Made by a program: the position numbers and the translations under genes. Under the pieces are notes generated by a model. That model had not been told where the DNA came from and ran no database searches. It saw only the letters and a list, made by a program, of their open reading frames with translations. A stretch of 64,000 nt of DNA from NCBI RefSeq assembly GCF_019391655.1, contig NZ_JAHXPQ010000003.1, positions 434,001-498,000 on the forward strand, in the 5' to 3' direction. Every line of letters starts with the position of its first letter. Position 1 is the stretch's first letter. Source of the DNA: Mucilaginibacter rivuli. Lineage in GTDB: Bacteria; Bacteroidota; Bacteroidia; Sphingobacteriales; Sphingobacteriaceae. Shown here in pieces: positions 18,670 to 26,712 of this stretch.

Positions 18670-19288
18670 GCTCTATCTGTTTTATACGGTCCATTATATT
18701 ATAGTAGTGCACATCATCCGGGTTTTCAACCTTCAGCACGTGTGCCCCGGCTGCTACAGCAGCCTTCACGCCATTTTCGTTATCTTCTACTATCAAACAA
18801 TCCAGGGGGCTTAAACCCATTCTTTCGATAGCAGTGGTGTACATTTCGGGATGTGGTTTACTGTGCGTCACGTCTTCGTTAGAGATAAAGAAATCCAGGT
18901 ATTGTAATAAGCCCGATTTTTCCATCATGATCTCTATTGAACGCCTAACCGAGTTTGAGCAAACTGCCATGTGGTAACCTTCGGCTTTCAATTTTGCAAG
19001 CGCAAATTGGTGGTGAAATATGGGCTTACATTTAGTAAACACGGTTTCGATGGTGTATTGTTGCTTTAACTCATTAACAAAGCCGTGTAGCTTTTTTGGA
19101 AAGCCACCTTCCAGCGAAAGCATCTCCAGCTTTTTTTTGGTAGGAAGCCCATCAAAGGTGATAAGGTGGTCATAACGGCTTATCTCGTGACCAAACAGGC
19201 CTAATGCAGCATTCAGCGATTCGTAGTGCCAATCACGGGCGTCTATCAGTACGCCATCCATATCAAAAATAACTGCCTTAATTTTCAT
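18662..19288 (-). CDS. HAD-superfamily phosphatase, beta-phosphoglucomutase-like
   Basis: The 208-residue protein shows the HAD motif I FDMDGVLIDARDWHYESLN at its N-terminus (two catalytic Asp), motif II in VCSNSVRRSIEIMM near residue 107, the Lys in SKPHPEMY near residue 143 and motif III-IV in LIVEDNENGVKAAVAAG. The alpha-helical cap between motifs I and II and the overall length match the beta-PGM/phosphoglycolate phosphatase subfamily. It likely acts on a sugar or polyol phosphate of the pathway served by the adjacent nucleotidyltransferases. It is not of the small capless KdsC type, so it should not be taken for the missing Kdo-8-phosphatase. It overlaps the GDPD-like gene by 11 bases. 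Confidence 0.82.
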   Translation of the reverse strand: MKIKAVIFDMDGVLIDARDWHYESLNAALGLFGHEISRYDHLITFDGLPTKKKLEMLSLEGGFPKKLHGFVNELKQQYTIETVFTKCKPIFHHQFALAKLKAEGYHMAVCSNSVRRSIEIMMEKSGLLQYLDFFISNEDVTHSKPHPEMYTTAIERMGLSPLDCLIVEDNENGVKAAVAAGAHVLKVENPDDVHYYNIMDRIKQIEHA

Positions 19289-19907
19289 GGAAAAAAGTTT
19301 TAGCCTCTTCAGGGTAATCGGTACAAAGCATTACGGTATTCATTTGTTCGCCCATGTGTTTATAGTTTTCCCATTCGTGTGTGTATGCCCGCTTATGTAA
19401 GTCGGGCGATACGATACAAATTTGTTTGTTGTTGAGTTGGTGCTGCGATATAACGGCCTCATCTATCCAATGGCCTTTAAATTCATCCAGCCATACTCCT
19501 GCCGATTCATCGTATAACGGGCACTCTATTTCGTATTCGCTTTGGCGTGTAAAGGTTGTGAGGTTGGTTTTGGTGTACTGGATATGATCGGGCACAGACA
19601 TATCGAATAAAAAGTAACTGGTAATGTTATACTGTTCCAGATACGATTTAAGTAGCGCTTGTAAGCCATCGGCCTTAATGTTTAAGGCAAGCGGCAGGCT
19701 TTTATCGTATTGGCTATATATCTCAAGAAACTCGGTGAATTTGATACAGTTTGCGTTTGCAATATCGTGCGAAATAACGAGGTCGCCGTTATAATCGCGA
19801 ATATCTGTTTCGGTGCCAAAGCCTAAGCTGAATGAGCGGTGGAAGGCAACGGGCGTATTTTTCTCGTCTGCGGTTTTCCAATAACCCCTGTGCGATAGTA
19901 CGATCAT
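19278..19907 (-). CDS. GDPD-like phosphodiesterase fold protein
   Basis: The 209-residue protein begins VLSHRGYWKTADEKNTPVAF and continues FGTETDIRDYNGDLVISHD, giving the His-Arg, Glu-x-Asp and second His of glycerophosphodiester phosphodiesterases in the right order. It lacks a signal peptide, so it is cytoplasmic. It is shorter than classic GDPDs (about 240-300 residues) and lies inside a sugar-nucleotide gene group. A role in making or editing a phosphodiester-linked decoration (for example a glycerol-phosphate group) is a reasonable inference but not shown. It overlaps the HAD gene and is 3 bases from the WavE-like gene. Confidence 0.72.
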   Translation of the reverse strand: MIVLSHRGYWKTADEKNTPVAFHRSFSLGFGTETDIRDYNGDLVISHDIANANCIKFTEFLEIYSQYDKSLPLALNIKADGLQALLKSYLEQYNITSYFLFDMSVPDHIQYTKTNLTTFTRQSEYEIECPLYDESAGVWLDEFKGHWIDEAVISQHQLNNKQICIVSPDLHKRAYTHEWENYKHMGEQMNTVMLCTDYPEEAKTFFHEN

Positions 19908-19910
19908 TTT

Positions 19911-20852
19911 TTAGTTGTTATATTTAGACCACGCCGCCAGCCACATGGCAAACTCGGTGCGCGTTCGTTGTTTGTATATCGGATCGGTGTGGGGATAAGG
20001 TATGTCAAAAAAACGTTCGTATTTTAACCAATACAGATCCAGTTGTTCCTGATCGGCAATACAAAAATATTTAGCTATAAAGCGATCGCTATCCTCCGTT
20101 GTCCAATCGGGGTTGAAATTAACACTTTTAAAGAAATTATTCACCAAATATCCTTCGGCAACGTTAAATTTCATAAACATGGCCGGGTCGGTAATATCAT
20201 CGTGTTGGGTAGCAGTATCTAAGGGAATACTCCAATACAGGTCCATATCGGCAATAGTGCCAAACATAAACATATCAGTTATGGGGTACAGCCGCTGCAG
20301 GAACGAATTTGTGCTTATAATAACCAGCCTTTTAGTGATAATGGCATCCTTAACCGGGAAAGCATTTTGCAGGTTAGCCAGGTACGATATAAAATCAACC
20401 GGTTTGCTGCAACGCTGATCGGTACGGCTTTTAAGCATATACTTTACCCCCTTACTCTTAAGGTAGTTCATCCCGGTAAGGGTAGATAGTAGCTGCATAT
20501 TGATATTGCTGAGCCCCCTGAACTGCGGCACAGCGTATGTTACTACAGGCACACCAATGCTTTCAATTGCCTCGATAAGTACACGGTCGGTTTCGGCAGC
20601 TGTACTTACCACTATTACCGCGTTGGGGTAAACATGTTTGTAAAGTTTAACCGTTTCGAGTGTAAAGTTATCTTCGGCAATGATTTGCCCCTGCAATAAA
20701 ATACCATAATCGGCATTGATATGAGGATAACTTGGATAGGATGTTTTGTCGAAAAACTTGGGCCTGCTTTGGAGGCGTAGGTAAAGCCCCATTTTGCGTT
20801 CGAAGAAAGATAATATCCGCCTGAAGATTGCCTTAAACCTGTTAAAATTCAT
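19911..20852 (-). CDS. WavE-family lipopolysaccharide synthesis protein
   Basis: The 313-residue protein contains the WavE pattern: an early GILLQGQIIAEDNFTLETVK block near residue 49, VVSTAAETDR, and YMLKSRTDQRCSKP near residue 138, in which the Arg-Thr-Asp resembles the DXD-like site of a glycosyltransferase. WavE proteins occur in LPS core and capsule loci and are taken to be glycosyltransferases. The N-terminus is basic (FKAIFRRILSFFERK), suggesting peripheral membrane contact. It lies 3 bases from the GDPD gene and 56 bases behind kdsD, so it probably belongs to the kdsA transcript. Confidence 0.8.
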   Translation of the reverse strand: MNFNRFKAIFRRILSFFERKMGLYLRLQSRPKFFDKTSYPSYPHINADYGILLQGQIIAEDNFTLETVKLYKHVYPNAVIVVSTAAETDRVLIEAIESIGVPVVTYAVPQFRGLSNINMQLLSTLTGMNYLKSKGVKYMLKSRTDQRCSKPVDFISYLANLQNAFPVKDAIITKRLVIISTNSFLQRLYPITDMFMFGTIADMDLYWSIPLDTATQHDDITDPAMFMKFNVAEGYLVNNFFKSVNFNPDWTTEDSDRFIAKYFCIADQEQLDLYWLKYERFFDIPYPHTDPIYKQRTRTEFAMWLAAWSKYNN

Positions 20853-20908
20853 AAACGTTTATTACGTATTAATTTGGAGCAAGTTAGTTAATACTTTGCA
20901 AAAAGCAC

Positions 20909-21862
20909 TTATCCATTATATATCTGATATACGCCATTTATGGTACGCGCAGTTGGTGATCCGACCAAAATAGTAGTGATTTTTTTATCGATCATCAATT
21001 GCTCGGCACCGCTGATGTATTCGTCGCCATCCAGAATAATAGGGTTATCATTCATCATATCATTAAGCATCAAAGTTTGCGTATCCGGATTTTTTACGAG
21101 AGCTCGCCTTAAATCGCCATCTGTAATCAGGCCATCAATCTTTTCGGCATTGCCAACAATAACCAACCCCAACCTGCCTTCCGACATTTTTAACACCAGT
21201 TCGGTAAACGTAGCGTTTATGTTTATAAATGGCAGGTTATCCGTGCGCATCAGGTCTTTAACCTTTACCAGCAATTTGCGGCCAAGACTGCCGCCGGGAT
21301 GATAACGTGCAAAATCATGCGGTTGAAAATCGCGGCACTCCATCAGGGCTACTGCCAGGGCATCGCCCATTACCAATGCTGCTGTGGTTGATGATGTAGG
21401 AGCAAGTTTTAACGGACAAGCCTCATGCTCAACAGCGATGTTTAAATGATGATCGCTATTTTTTGCGATGGTGCTATCGGGATAGCCGGTAAAAGCAATG
21501 AGCTTATTTTGGTTATGCTTTAAATATGGGATAAGTTTTAACACTTCATCAGTTTCGCCGGAATAAGATATCAGGATAACAATATCATCAGTACCAACCA
21601 TACCCAGATCGCCATGAAAAGCTTCGCCGGGATGTAAAAATAAAGCCGGGGTACCTGTGCTGGCTAAGGTAGCCGCTATTTTTTTACCGATAAGGCCCGA
21701 TTTGCCAATACCGCTTACCACTACCCTGCTTTTGCCATTCAATATGGTTTTAACAACACTGTCAAATTGCTCATCAAGCAAGGCAGCAACCTGTTGCAGC
21801 GATTCGATCTCGACATTAAAAACCCGTTTGGCTATATCTTTCATCATACCATCAGTACTCAT
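20909..21862 (-). CDS. kdsD: D-arabinose-5-phosphate isomerase
   Basis: The 317-residue enzyme interconverts ribulose-5-phosphate and arabinose-5-phosphate, the first step to Kdo. It has an N-terminal SIS domain (VVSGIGKSGLIGKKIAATLASTG near residue 47, then HGDLGMV and SYSGETDEVL) and two C-terminal CBS domains (from about residue 205, with GLITDGDLRRAL). This is the exact plan of KpsF/KdsD/GutQ. The start overlaps the kdsA end by 4 bases, so the two Kdo genes are coupled. It could serve lipid A-core Kdo, a Kdo-containing capsule, or both. Confidence 0.93.
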   Translation of the reverse strand: MSTDGMMKDIAKRVFNVEIESLQQVAALLDEQFDSVVKTILNGKSRVVVSGIGKSGLIGKKIAATLASTGTPALFLHPGEAFHGDLGMVGTDDIVILISYSGETDEVLKLIPYLKHNQNKLIAFTGYPDSTIAKNSDHHLNIAVEHEACPLKLAPTSSTTAALVMGDALAVALMECRDFQPHDFARYHPGGSLGRKLLVKVKDLMRTDNLPFININATFTELVLKMSEGRLGLVIVGNAEKIDGLITDGDLRRALVKNPDTQTLMLNDMMNDNPIILDGDEYISGAEQLMIDKKITTILVGSPTARTINGVYQIYNG

Positions 21863-22632
21863 AATAGCGGTGCTATGGCTTTTTCAAGATCACTTAATTT
21901 TACCATGTTAGGCCCATCGCTCAGCGCGTTATCCGGGTCGGGGTGCGTTTCCATAAAATAGCCGCTTGCCCCAAATGCTTTGGCTGCGAGGGCCATCATG
22001 GGTACAAAAGTACGGTCTCCTCCAGTTTTGCCGCCATCTCCACCGGGGCGCTGCACCGAGTGGGTACAGTCCATACAAACAGGATAGCCAAAAGCTTTCA
22101 TATCATATATATTCCTGAAATCTACCGCGAGATTATTATACCCAAAGCTATTGCCGCGCTCGGTTAGTATTACCTGTGCGTTGCCAGCCTCCACAACCTT
22201 TTGTGCGGGATAAAACATATCCTTGCCTGATAAAAACTGCGCCTTTTTAACATTCACTATTTTACCTGTTTTAGCGGCAGCTACAAGCAAATCGGTTTGG
22301 CGGCATAAAAAAGCCGGTATCTGTAAAATATCAACCACTTCGGCCGCAATAGCCGCCTGGAACGGCTCGTGGATATCTGTAGTAACGGGTAATCCAAATT
22401 TCTCCTTAACGTTGTTCAGCATTTCCATACCCTTTTCAATACCGGGGCCACGGTATGAATGGATAGAAGTGCGGTTAGCCTTATCAAACGATGATTTAAA
22501 AACAACAGGGACATTAAACTTTTGCCCGACGTTAGCTACCTGCTCGGCAACCTGGTATAAAAGTTCCTGGTTTTCCATTACGCATGGCCCTAAAATGAAA
22601 AATGTACTACTGTTTATTTTGCTGAATAACAT
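21859..22632 (-). CDS. kdsA: 3-deoxy-8-phosphooctulonate synthase
   Basis: KdsA condenses arabinose-5-phosphate with phosphoenolpyruvate to Kdo-8-phosphate. The sequence has FFILGPCVMENQ at the N-terminus, VVFKSSFDKANRTS near residue 53, and VCMDCTHSVQRPGG near residue 188, all family hallmarks. The Cys in the VCMDCTHSVQRP region and the Asn in DKANRTS can be inspected for metal class. I choose the ATG at 22632 (257 residues). A TTG at 22656 would lie inside a near-consensus -7 element on the minus strand (CATCTTTG, 22654-22661), which instead would place the transcript start just ahead of the ATG. This is the first gene of the polysaccharide region. Confidence 0.93.
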   Translation of the reverse strand: MLFSKINSSTFFILGPCVMENQELLYQVAEQVANVGQKFNVPVVFKSSFDKANRTSIHSYRGPGIEKGMEMLNNVKEKFGLPVTTDIHEPFQAAIAAEVVDILQIPAFLCRQTDLLVAAAKTGKIVNVKKAQFLSGKDMFYPAQKVVEAGNAQVILTERGNSFGYNNLAVDFRNIYDMKAFGYPVCMDCTHSVQRPGGDGGKTGGDRTFVPMMALAAKAFGASGYFMETHPDPDNALSDGPNMVKLSDLEKAIAPLL

Positions 22633-22897
22633 GTTAACGCGCTTATTTAGCTGCAAAGATGGGAATTATTGTGATAATGCAGGCTGTTAGCACCTTTAAT
22701 GCCACTTTTTTTATATTTTACAAATGCCGCATATTGCCATTTTTTATTTTGTATGATAAAAATGAAACAACATTATAACACAGACGAAGCACAAACTACA
22801 ACATTAGTTAAGTTATTAACACTCTGATTACCATACCCCGTGGAAAAAAATGTGTTAAAAAAACGTTAAAATATTAGTCTGTTAAATCTATAGAGTA

Positions 22898-22905
22898 TAT
22901 ATTTG
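22898..22905 (+). promoter_or_regulatory. Candidate -7 element of a small RNA
   Basis: TATATTTG matches TAnnTTTG exactly. No TTTG is found at the expected 19-21 bases upstream, so this is a half-match. A transcript from here would end at the terminator at 22975-23011 and would be about 100 bases long without a plausible reading frame. Confidence 0.4.
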
Positions 22906-22911
22906 TACTAA

Positions 22912-23011
22912 TTGTTAGTTTATCAGTTATAAACCAATTGTTCTTTATGATAATTAATGAGGTCAGTTAATGTTAAAAAGAGAGGGCTTCGCGGCGCTCT
23001 CTTTTTTTTTT
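22912..23011 (+). ncRNA. Candidate small non-coding RNA of about 100 nt
   Basis: The kdsA gene points left and the next gene (23125) points right, so a plus-strand terminator between their starts needs a transcript of its own. The segment starts about 7 bases behind a TAnnTTTG box and has a strong 5' hairpin: AATTG-tta-GTTTAT-cagtt-ATAAAC-CAATT at about 22910-22942. It ends in an intrinsic terminator. No start codon with a sensible open frame fits. The exact 5' end is inferred from promoter spacing. The rest of the 492-base gap (22633-22897 and 23012-23124) holds only AT-rich sequence without clear genes. I do not recognise the RNA as a known family. Confidence 0.38.
22975..23011 (+). terminator. 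Intrinsic terminator of the small RNA candidate
   Basis: The stem pairs AAAAAGAGAG with CTCTCTTTTT, with an inner GC/GC pair and a TTCGCG loop, and is followed by a run of ten T residues. It is the most convincing Rho-independent terminator of the window and works on the plus strand. Confidence 0.75.
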
Positions 23012-23124
23012 GCACTCATTTTTAAATCATAAAAACCGGTTTAACAAACATTAACAATAAAAACAACCCGGCTTGAATTACGTTTTTATAAATTGCACAC
23101 TTAAACAGGCAATAATTCAAGGCC

Positions 23125-23838
23125 ATGAAACGTATCCTTTTCATCTTTATCATTTTAGTAATAAGTCTGCAGGCTACATACGCACAGATGCCACTTACGG
23201 GTAAGGTTTACGAATTGGATAAGCACACTCCGCTCCCATCCATCAAAGTACAAAACACCAGAACTAAAGATAACACACTAACCAACACGGCAGGAGTATT
23301 TACCATACAGGCTAAGGCGGGTGATCTTTTAGTTTTGGAAAGTTTTTCATATCAACCAGATACTGTTTTGGTAACCAATGCCCGTTATATAGAAGTTAAC
23401 ATGGTACTTAAAGTTAACAACCTGAACGAAGTTAAAATACAAAATACCACCACAAAGTTAGGTAGCCTGAAAGACCCCACTCTGCATAACCAAACGGTAA
23501 CTTACCTGACCGATCAGAAAGGAACCGGTGGCATTGCAATAAGGTTTGGTTACGGCAAGGGCAGCAAAGAAAAGAAAGAAGAAGAGTTAGCAAGGGATAC
23601 ACTAACGCTTAATGCAATTGATAAGGCTTTTAACCCAGGCAACCTTGGCAAATACATTCCGCTTAAGGGCACTGATATGCACCAGTTTATTGGATTATAC
23701 CGCCCCAATATCAAAACCTTTACTGCGCCCTATTTTAACTTCGTGTTGTATGTGCATGAGTCTTATAAAAACTATTTGGCACTCACTCCCCAGCAACGTA
23801 AGCTCATCGTTTTAAAAGCCGACAGCATTAAAAACTGA
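23125..23838 (+). CDS. Exported protein with carboxypeptidase-like regulatory domain
   Basis: The 237-residue protein has a clear signal peptide (MKRILFIFIILVISLQATYA, cut before QM) and then a CarboxypepD_reg-like beta-sandwich of about 80 residues (LTGKVYELDKHTPLPSIKV ... TNTAGVFTIQAKAGDLLVL), the domain found at the N-terminus of TonB-dependent receptors in Bacteroidota. Here it is followed by only about 130 residues that contain no beta-barrel. It is thus a stand-alone periplasmic or surface protein of unknown function. Many such paralogues occur in Sphingobacteriaceae. It stands alone between the small RNA candidate and a convergent protease operon. Confidence 0.8.
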   Translation: MKRILFIFIILVISLQATYAQMPLTGKVYELDKHTPLPSIKVQNTRTKDNTLTNTAGVFTIQAKAGDLLVLESFSYQPDTVLVTNARYIEVNMVLKVNNLNEVKIQNTTTKLGSLKDPTLHNQTVTYLTDQKGTGGIAIRFGYGKGSKEKKEEELARDTLTLNAIDKAFNPGNLGKYIPLKGTDMHQFIGLYRPNIKTFTAPYFNFVLYVHESYKNYLALTPQQRKLIVLKADSIKN

Positions 23839-23865
23839 TATAAAATTCACAGTGTTTTTATTGTT

Positions 23866-23936
23866 TGAGCCGAATAGCCAGCTTATTCGGCTCATAATTT
23901 TAAGTTTTATGAGCCGATTATATTTTTATTCGGCTC
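23866..23936. terminator. Four-armed inverted repeats between convergent genes
   Basis: GAGCCGAAT (23867-23875) pairs with ATTCGGCTC (23885-23893), and GAGCCGA (23911-23917) pairs with TCGGCTC (23930-23936). The second and third arms can also pair with one another around an AT-rich loop. The plus gene at 23125 and the minus protease pair converge here, so this probably works as a two-way terminator. Confidence 0.55.
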
Positions 23937-23990
23937 ACAAATTACATTTATTGTTTAAACATATAACCGGTATTTTGTTTATAATTTATA

Positions 23991-25265
23991 TCAGTACTTG
24001 CCTACTACAACTTTGGTCATTTTATCAAAATCGAAGTATTTATTGGCGTAGCTGATAATATCCGCGGCGGTAATGTTGCGAACAACTTCGGTATAGTAAT
24101 CGTAATACTCAAAATTAAGCCCCCAGAAGTACACATTCTTAAACTTATCAGCGTGCGATATCACGTTTTCAAGACTGCCTAATAGCGACCCAAGCATGTA
24201 GTTTTTTACCAAAGACAGTTCTTCGTGGCTCACGGGCACTGTTTTGAGCAGGTTGATCTCTTTTTCTATTTCGATCATGGTGAGGCGGGTAACATCGGCA
24301 CCAACTTCTGTAGCGATAAATAAAGCGCCAAAGTCTTTCATGGATACCGTTGCCGATCCTATGCCATAAGTGTAGCCCTTATCCTCCCGGATGTTATTCA
24401 TTAATCGCGAGCCAAAATAACCACCTAAAATAGTATTCACCACCTGCAAAGCCGGGTAATCGGGATGGGTGCGCGGCACGCTAACCGCGCCCATACGGAT
24501 GGCAGATTGCAGCGCATCCGGCTTTTCTATCAAAGTAAATAAATTACCTGATGATAATTGCTCGGTCTGAGCGGTTTGTGCAATACTGTTATTGGCCCAG
24601 CCTTTATCAAATAAATTAGTAATGGTTTTTAAAATATCATCGTCAACCTTACCGGCAACCAATATGGTACAGTTTGCGGGCTGGTACATTTGTTTAAAAT
24701 GCGCCACAAGGTCGGCCTGTTGCAATTTGGCATAATCTGCAGGTTCAGGCTTCAGGCCATATATGGTATTGCCAAAAACTTCACGGTTATAGGTACGACG
24801 GGCAACAAAATCATTCTTTTGCAAGCTTACCTGCAGTTTTTGCTGCTGGTTACGGATATAGGTTTGCAGCTCGCGCTCAGGGAAAGCCGAGTTTGTTAAA
24901 ATATCGTGAATAACGGGCAGCGTACTGTGCAGGTGTTTATTTAAGGTAAACAATGTTACCTGCGATTGCTCAAAGCCATAATCAACCTGTAAAAAGGCGC
25001 CGTAATAATCAACAGTATCGGCAATTTGCGCTGCCGACATGGTATGTGTACCATCATTAAGCATGGTATTTACAGCGGTATTTAAGAGCGGCTTATCCGG
25101 ATCAAAACTCAGGTTGTTAAATATCCATTCAATACGTACAAGCTCCTGGTCGCCTGATGTGAACCAGAATAAATTACAATCGTTACTTAGCTTTACATGG
25201 CCGGGGGCAAGCAAACTAATGTGCTCTATCGGTTTAAATTCGGGAGGTGTAATTCTGTTTAACAT
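23991..25265 (-). CDS. M16 peptidase, non-catalytic partner subunit
   Basis: The 424-residue protein has the double-domain fold of M16 (insulinase/PMPB family), but the zinc motif HxxEH is absent: the matching region reads NTAVNTMLNDGTH. The C-terminal half carries MNNIREDKGYTYGIGSATV near residue 310, the Arg/Tyr block that binds the substrate in the second domain. Together with the zinc-bearing protein of the upstream gene, it would form a heterodimer like the two-chain M16B peptidases. It overlaps the partner's stop by one base. It has no obvious signal peptide, so the pair is probably cytoplasmic or peripheral. Confidence 0.85.
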   Translation of the reverse strand: MLNRITPPEFKPIEHISLLAPGHVKLSNDCNLFWFTSGDQELVRIEWIFNNLSFDPDKPLLNTAVNTMLNDGTHTMSAAQIADTVDYYGAFLQVDYGFEQSQVTLFTLNKHLHSTLPVIHDILTNSAFPERELQTYIRNQQQKLQVSLQKNDFVARRTYNREVFGNTIYGLKPEPADYAKLQQADLVAHFKQMYQPANCTILVAGKVDDDILKTITNLFDKGWANNSIAQTAQTEQLSSGNLFTLIEKPDALQSAIRMGAVSVPRTHPDYPALQVVNTILGGYFGSRLMNNIREDKGYTYGIGSATVSMKDFGALFIATEVGADVTRLTMIEIEKEINLLKTVPVSHEELSLVKNYMLGSLLGSLENVISHADKFKNVYFWGLNFEYYDYYTEVVRNITAADIISYANKYFDFDKMTKVVVGKY

Positions 25266-26500
25266 TATTCGGCTAAGTATATTAAGGTAGACGAGTTTTC
25301 TTTTACCAGCATGGCCCGGGCTTGTTGCTGCACCTGCTGCGCGGTTATGGCAAGGTAGCGTGCAGGCTCGGTATTTAACAGTTCGGCATCGCCCAGCAAT
25401 TCAAAATAGGCTATGTTCATGGCATTATCCAGTAATGATATTTCAGAGAAAACCATGGTTGATTCTGTTTTGTTCTTCACCTTGGTCAGTTCATCAACAG
25501 GTACAGGCTCAGCTTTCAGCTTTTCCAGTTCTTCCCAAATAGCGGCTTCGGCGGTTTCAATACTTATCCCCGGTAAAGGGCGGCCATCAATAACAAACAT
25601 GCCGGTATCAAGGCTGCCCGTCATATAGGCATGCACTTCGCTGAATATCTGTTTCTCTTTAATCAGTGTTTTGTATAAGCGTGATGAGTTACCACGCGAT
25701 AATATATCCGACATCAGATCAGTAATGTAATAAGCCTCGCTCATGCGGTCGGCCATCTGGAAGGCGATATAAATGCTATTTAATGGTACTTTAGCAGTGA
25801 TGGTGGCGCGGCGCTCTTCATGCTGCGGCAATTCCTGCGGTAAATTGCGGTGGTATTTTTCGCCCGCGGGAATAGGGCCAAACCATTTTTCGGCCAGCAT
25901 TTTTACCTGCTCGGTATCTACATCCCCCCCTACTACCATAATAGCGTTTTGCGGGTTATAGTGCTTTTTAAAAAAAGCTTTCACATCACCTATCTGCGCG
26001 TTTTCAATGTGCGACAGCTCTTTGCCAATGGTTGCCCAGCGGTACGGGTGTGTTTTATAAACCATTGGGCGCAGGTTTAACCAAACATCGCCGTAAGGTT
26101 GGTTTAAATAACGCTGCTTAAACTCTTCCATTACCACATTGCGCTGCACCTCCAGGCTTTTCTCGCTAAAAGCAAGACTGAGCATGCGGTCGCTTTCCAG
26201 CCAGAAAGCTGTTTCCAGGTTTACAGCCGGTAGGGTGATATAATAATTTGTGATATCGTTACTGGTAAAAGCATTGTTTTCGCCGCCTACACGCTGCAGG
26301 GGCTCGTCATAGCTGGGGATATTGACCGACCCACCAAACATAAGGTGCTCAAACAAATGGGCAAAGCCGGTTTGCCCAGGGTCCTCATCACGGGCGCCAA
26401 CATCATATAAAATATTAAGTACAGCCATTGGAGTGGCCTTATCTTCGTTAACAATAACCCTAAGGCCGTTATCAAGTGTAAAACGGTTGAATTTAACCAT
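25265..26500 (-). CDS. M16 zinc metallopeptidase, catalytic subunit
   Basis: The 411-residue protein carries the inverted zinc motif HLFEH (His48, Glu51, His52) within TGFAHLFEHLMFGGS, and a downstream Glu in the EVQRNVVMEEFKQR block near residue 120 completes the metal site. The N-terminal LDNGLRVIVNEDKATPMAVL is typical of M16B/PMPB proteins. It starts at an ATG with 212 free bases upstream shared with the divergent USP gene. It degrades or trims peptides together with the non-catalytic partner encoded downstream. The natural substrate cannot be told. Confidence 0.9.
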   Translation of the reverse strand: MVKFNRFTLDNGLRVIVNEDKATPMAVLNILYDVGARDEDPGQTGFAHLFEHLMFGGSVNIPSYDEPLQRVGGENNAFTSNDITNYYITLPAVNLETAFWLESDRMLSLAFSEKSLEVQRNVVMEEFKQRYLNQPYGDVWLNLRPMVYKTHPYRWATIGKELSHIENAQIGDVKAFFKKHYNPQNAIMVVGGDVDTEQVKMLAEKWFGPIPAGEKYHRNLPQELPQHEERRATITAKVPLNSIYIAFQMADRMSEAYYITDLMSDILSRGNSSRLYKTLIKEKQIFSEVHAYMTGSLDTGMFVIDGRPLPGISIETAEAAIWEELEKLKAEPVPVDELTKVKNKTESTMVFSEISLLDNAMNIAYFELLGDAELLNTEPARYLAITAQQVQQQARAMLVKENSSTLIYLAE

Positions 26501-26712
26501 GTATCAATTAAAAATGGTTTGTAAAAAACAGGATTGCAAAGGTAAAATTTTTAACCATGTACGGAATAAGATTTAACTTATTGAAAATAAAATGAATACT
26601 AACCGGCGATAAAAAAACACCCGGACCTAAAAAACAATAGCCCGATTGGTGATGTTATCATTATACATTTTCGCCAATTATTAAACGTATTGCATTAACC
26701 AAATTACGCGCC

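Noticed and set aside
18662..19288. KdsC (Kdo-8-phosphate phosphatase) for the HAD protein
   Set aside because: The protein has a cap domain and beta-PGM-like motifs, while KdsC is a small capless HAD enzyme.
22633..22656. TTG start that extends kdsA by eight residues
   Set aside because: It falls inside a -7-like element and the family start fits the ATG at 22632.
23041..23124. Possible promoter of the CarboxypepD_reg-like gene
   Set aside because: Only a degenerate TATAAATTG is present; not enough to call.
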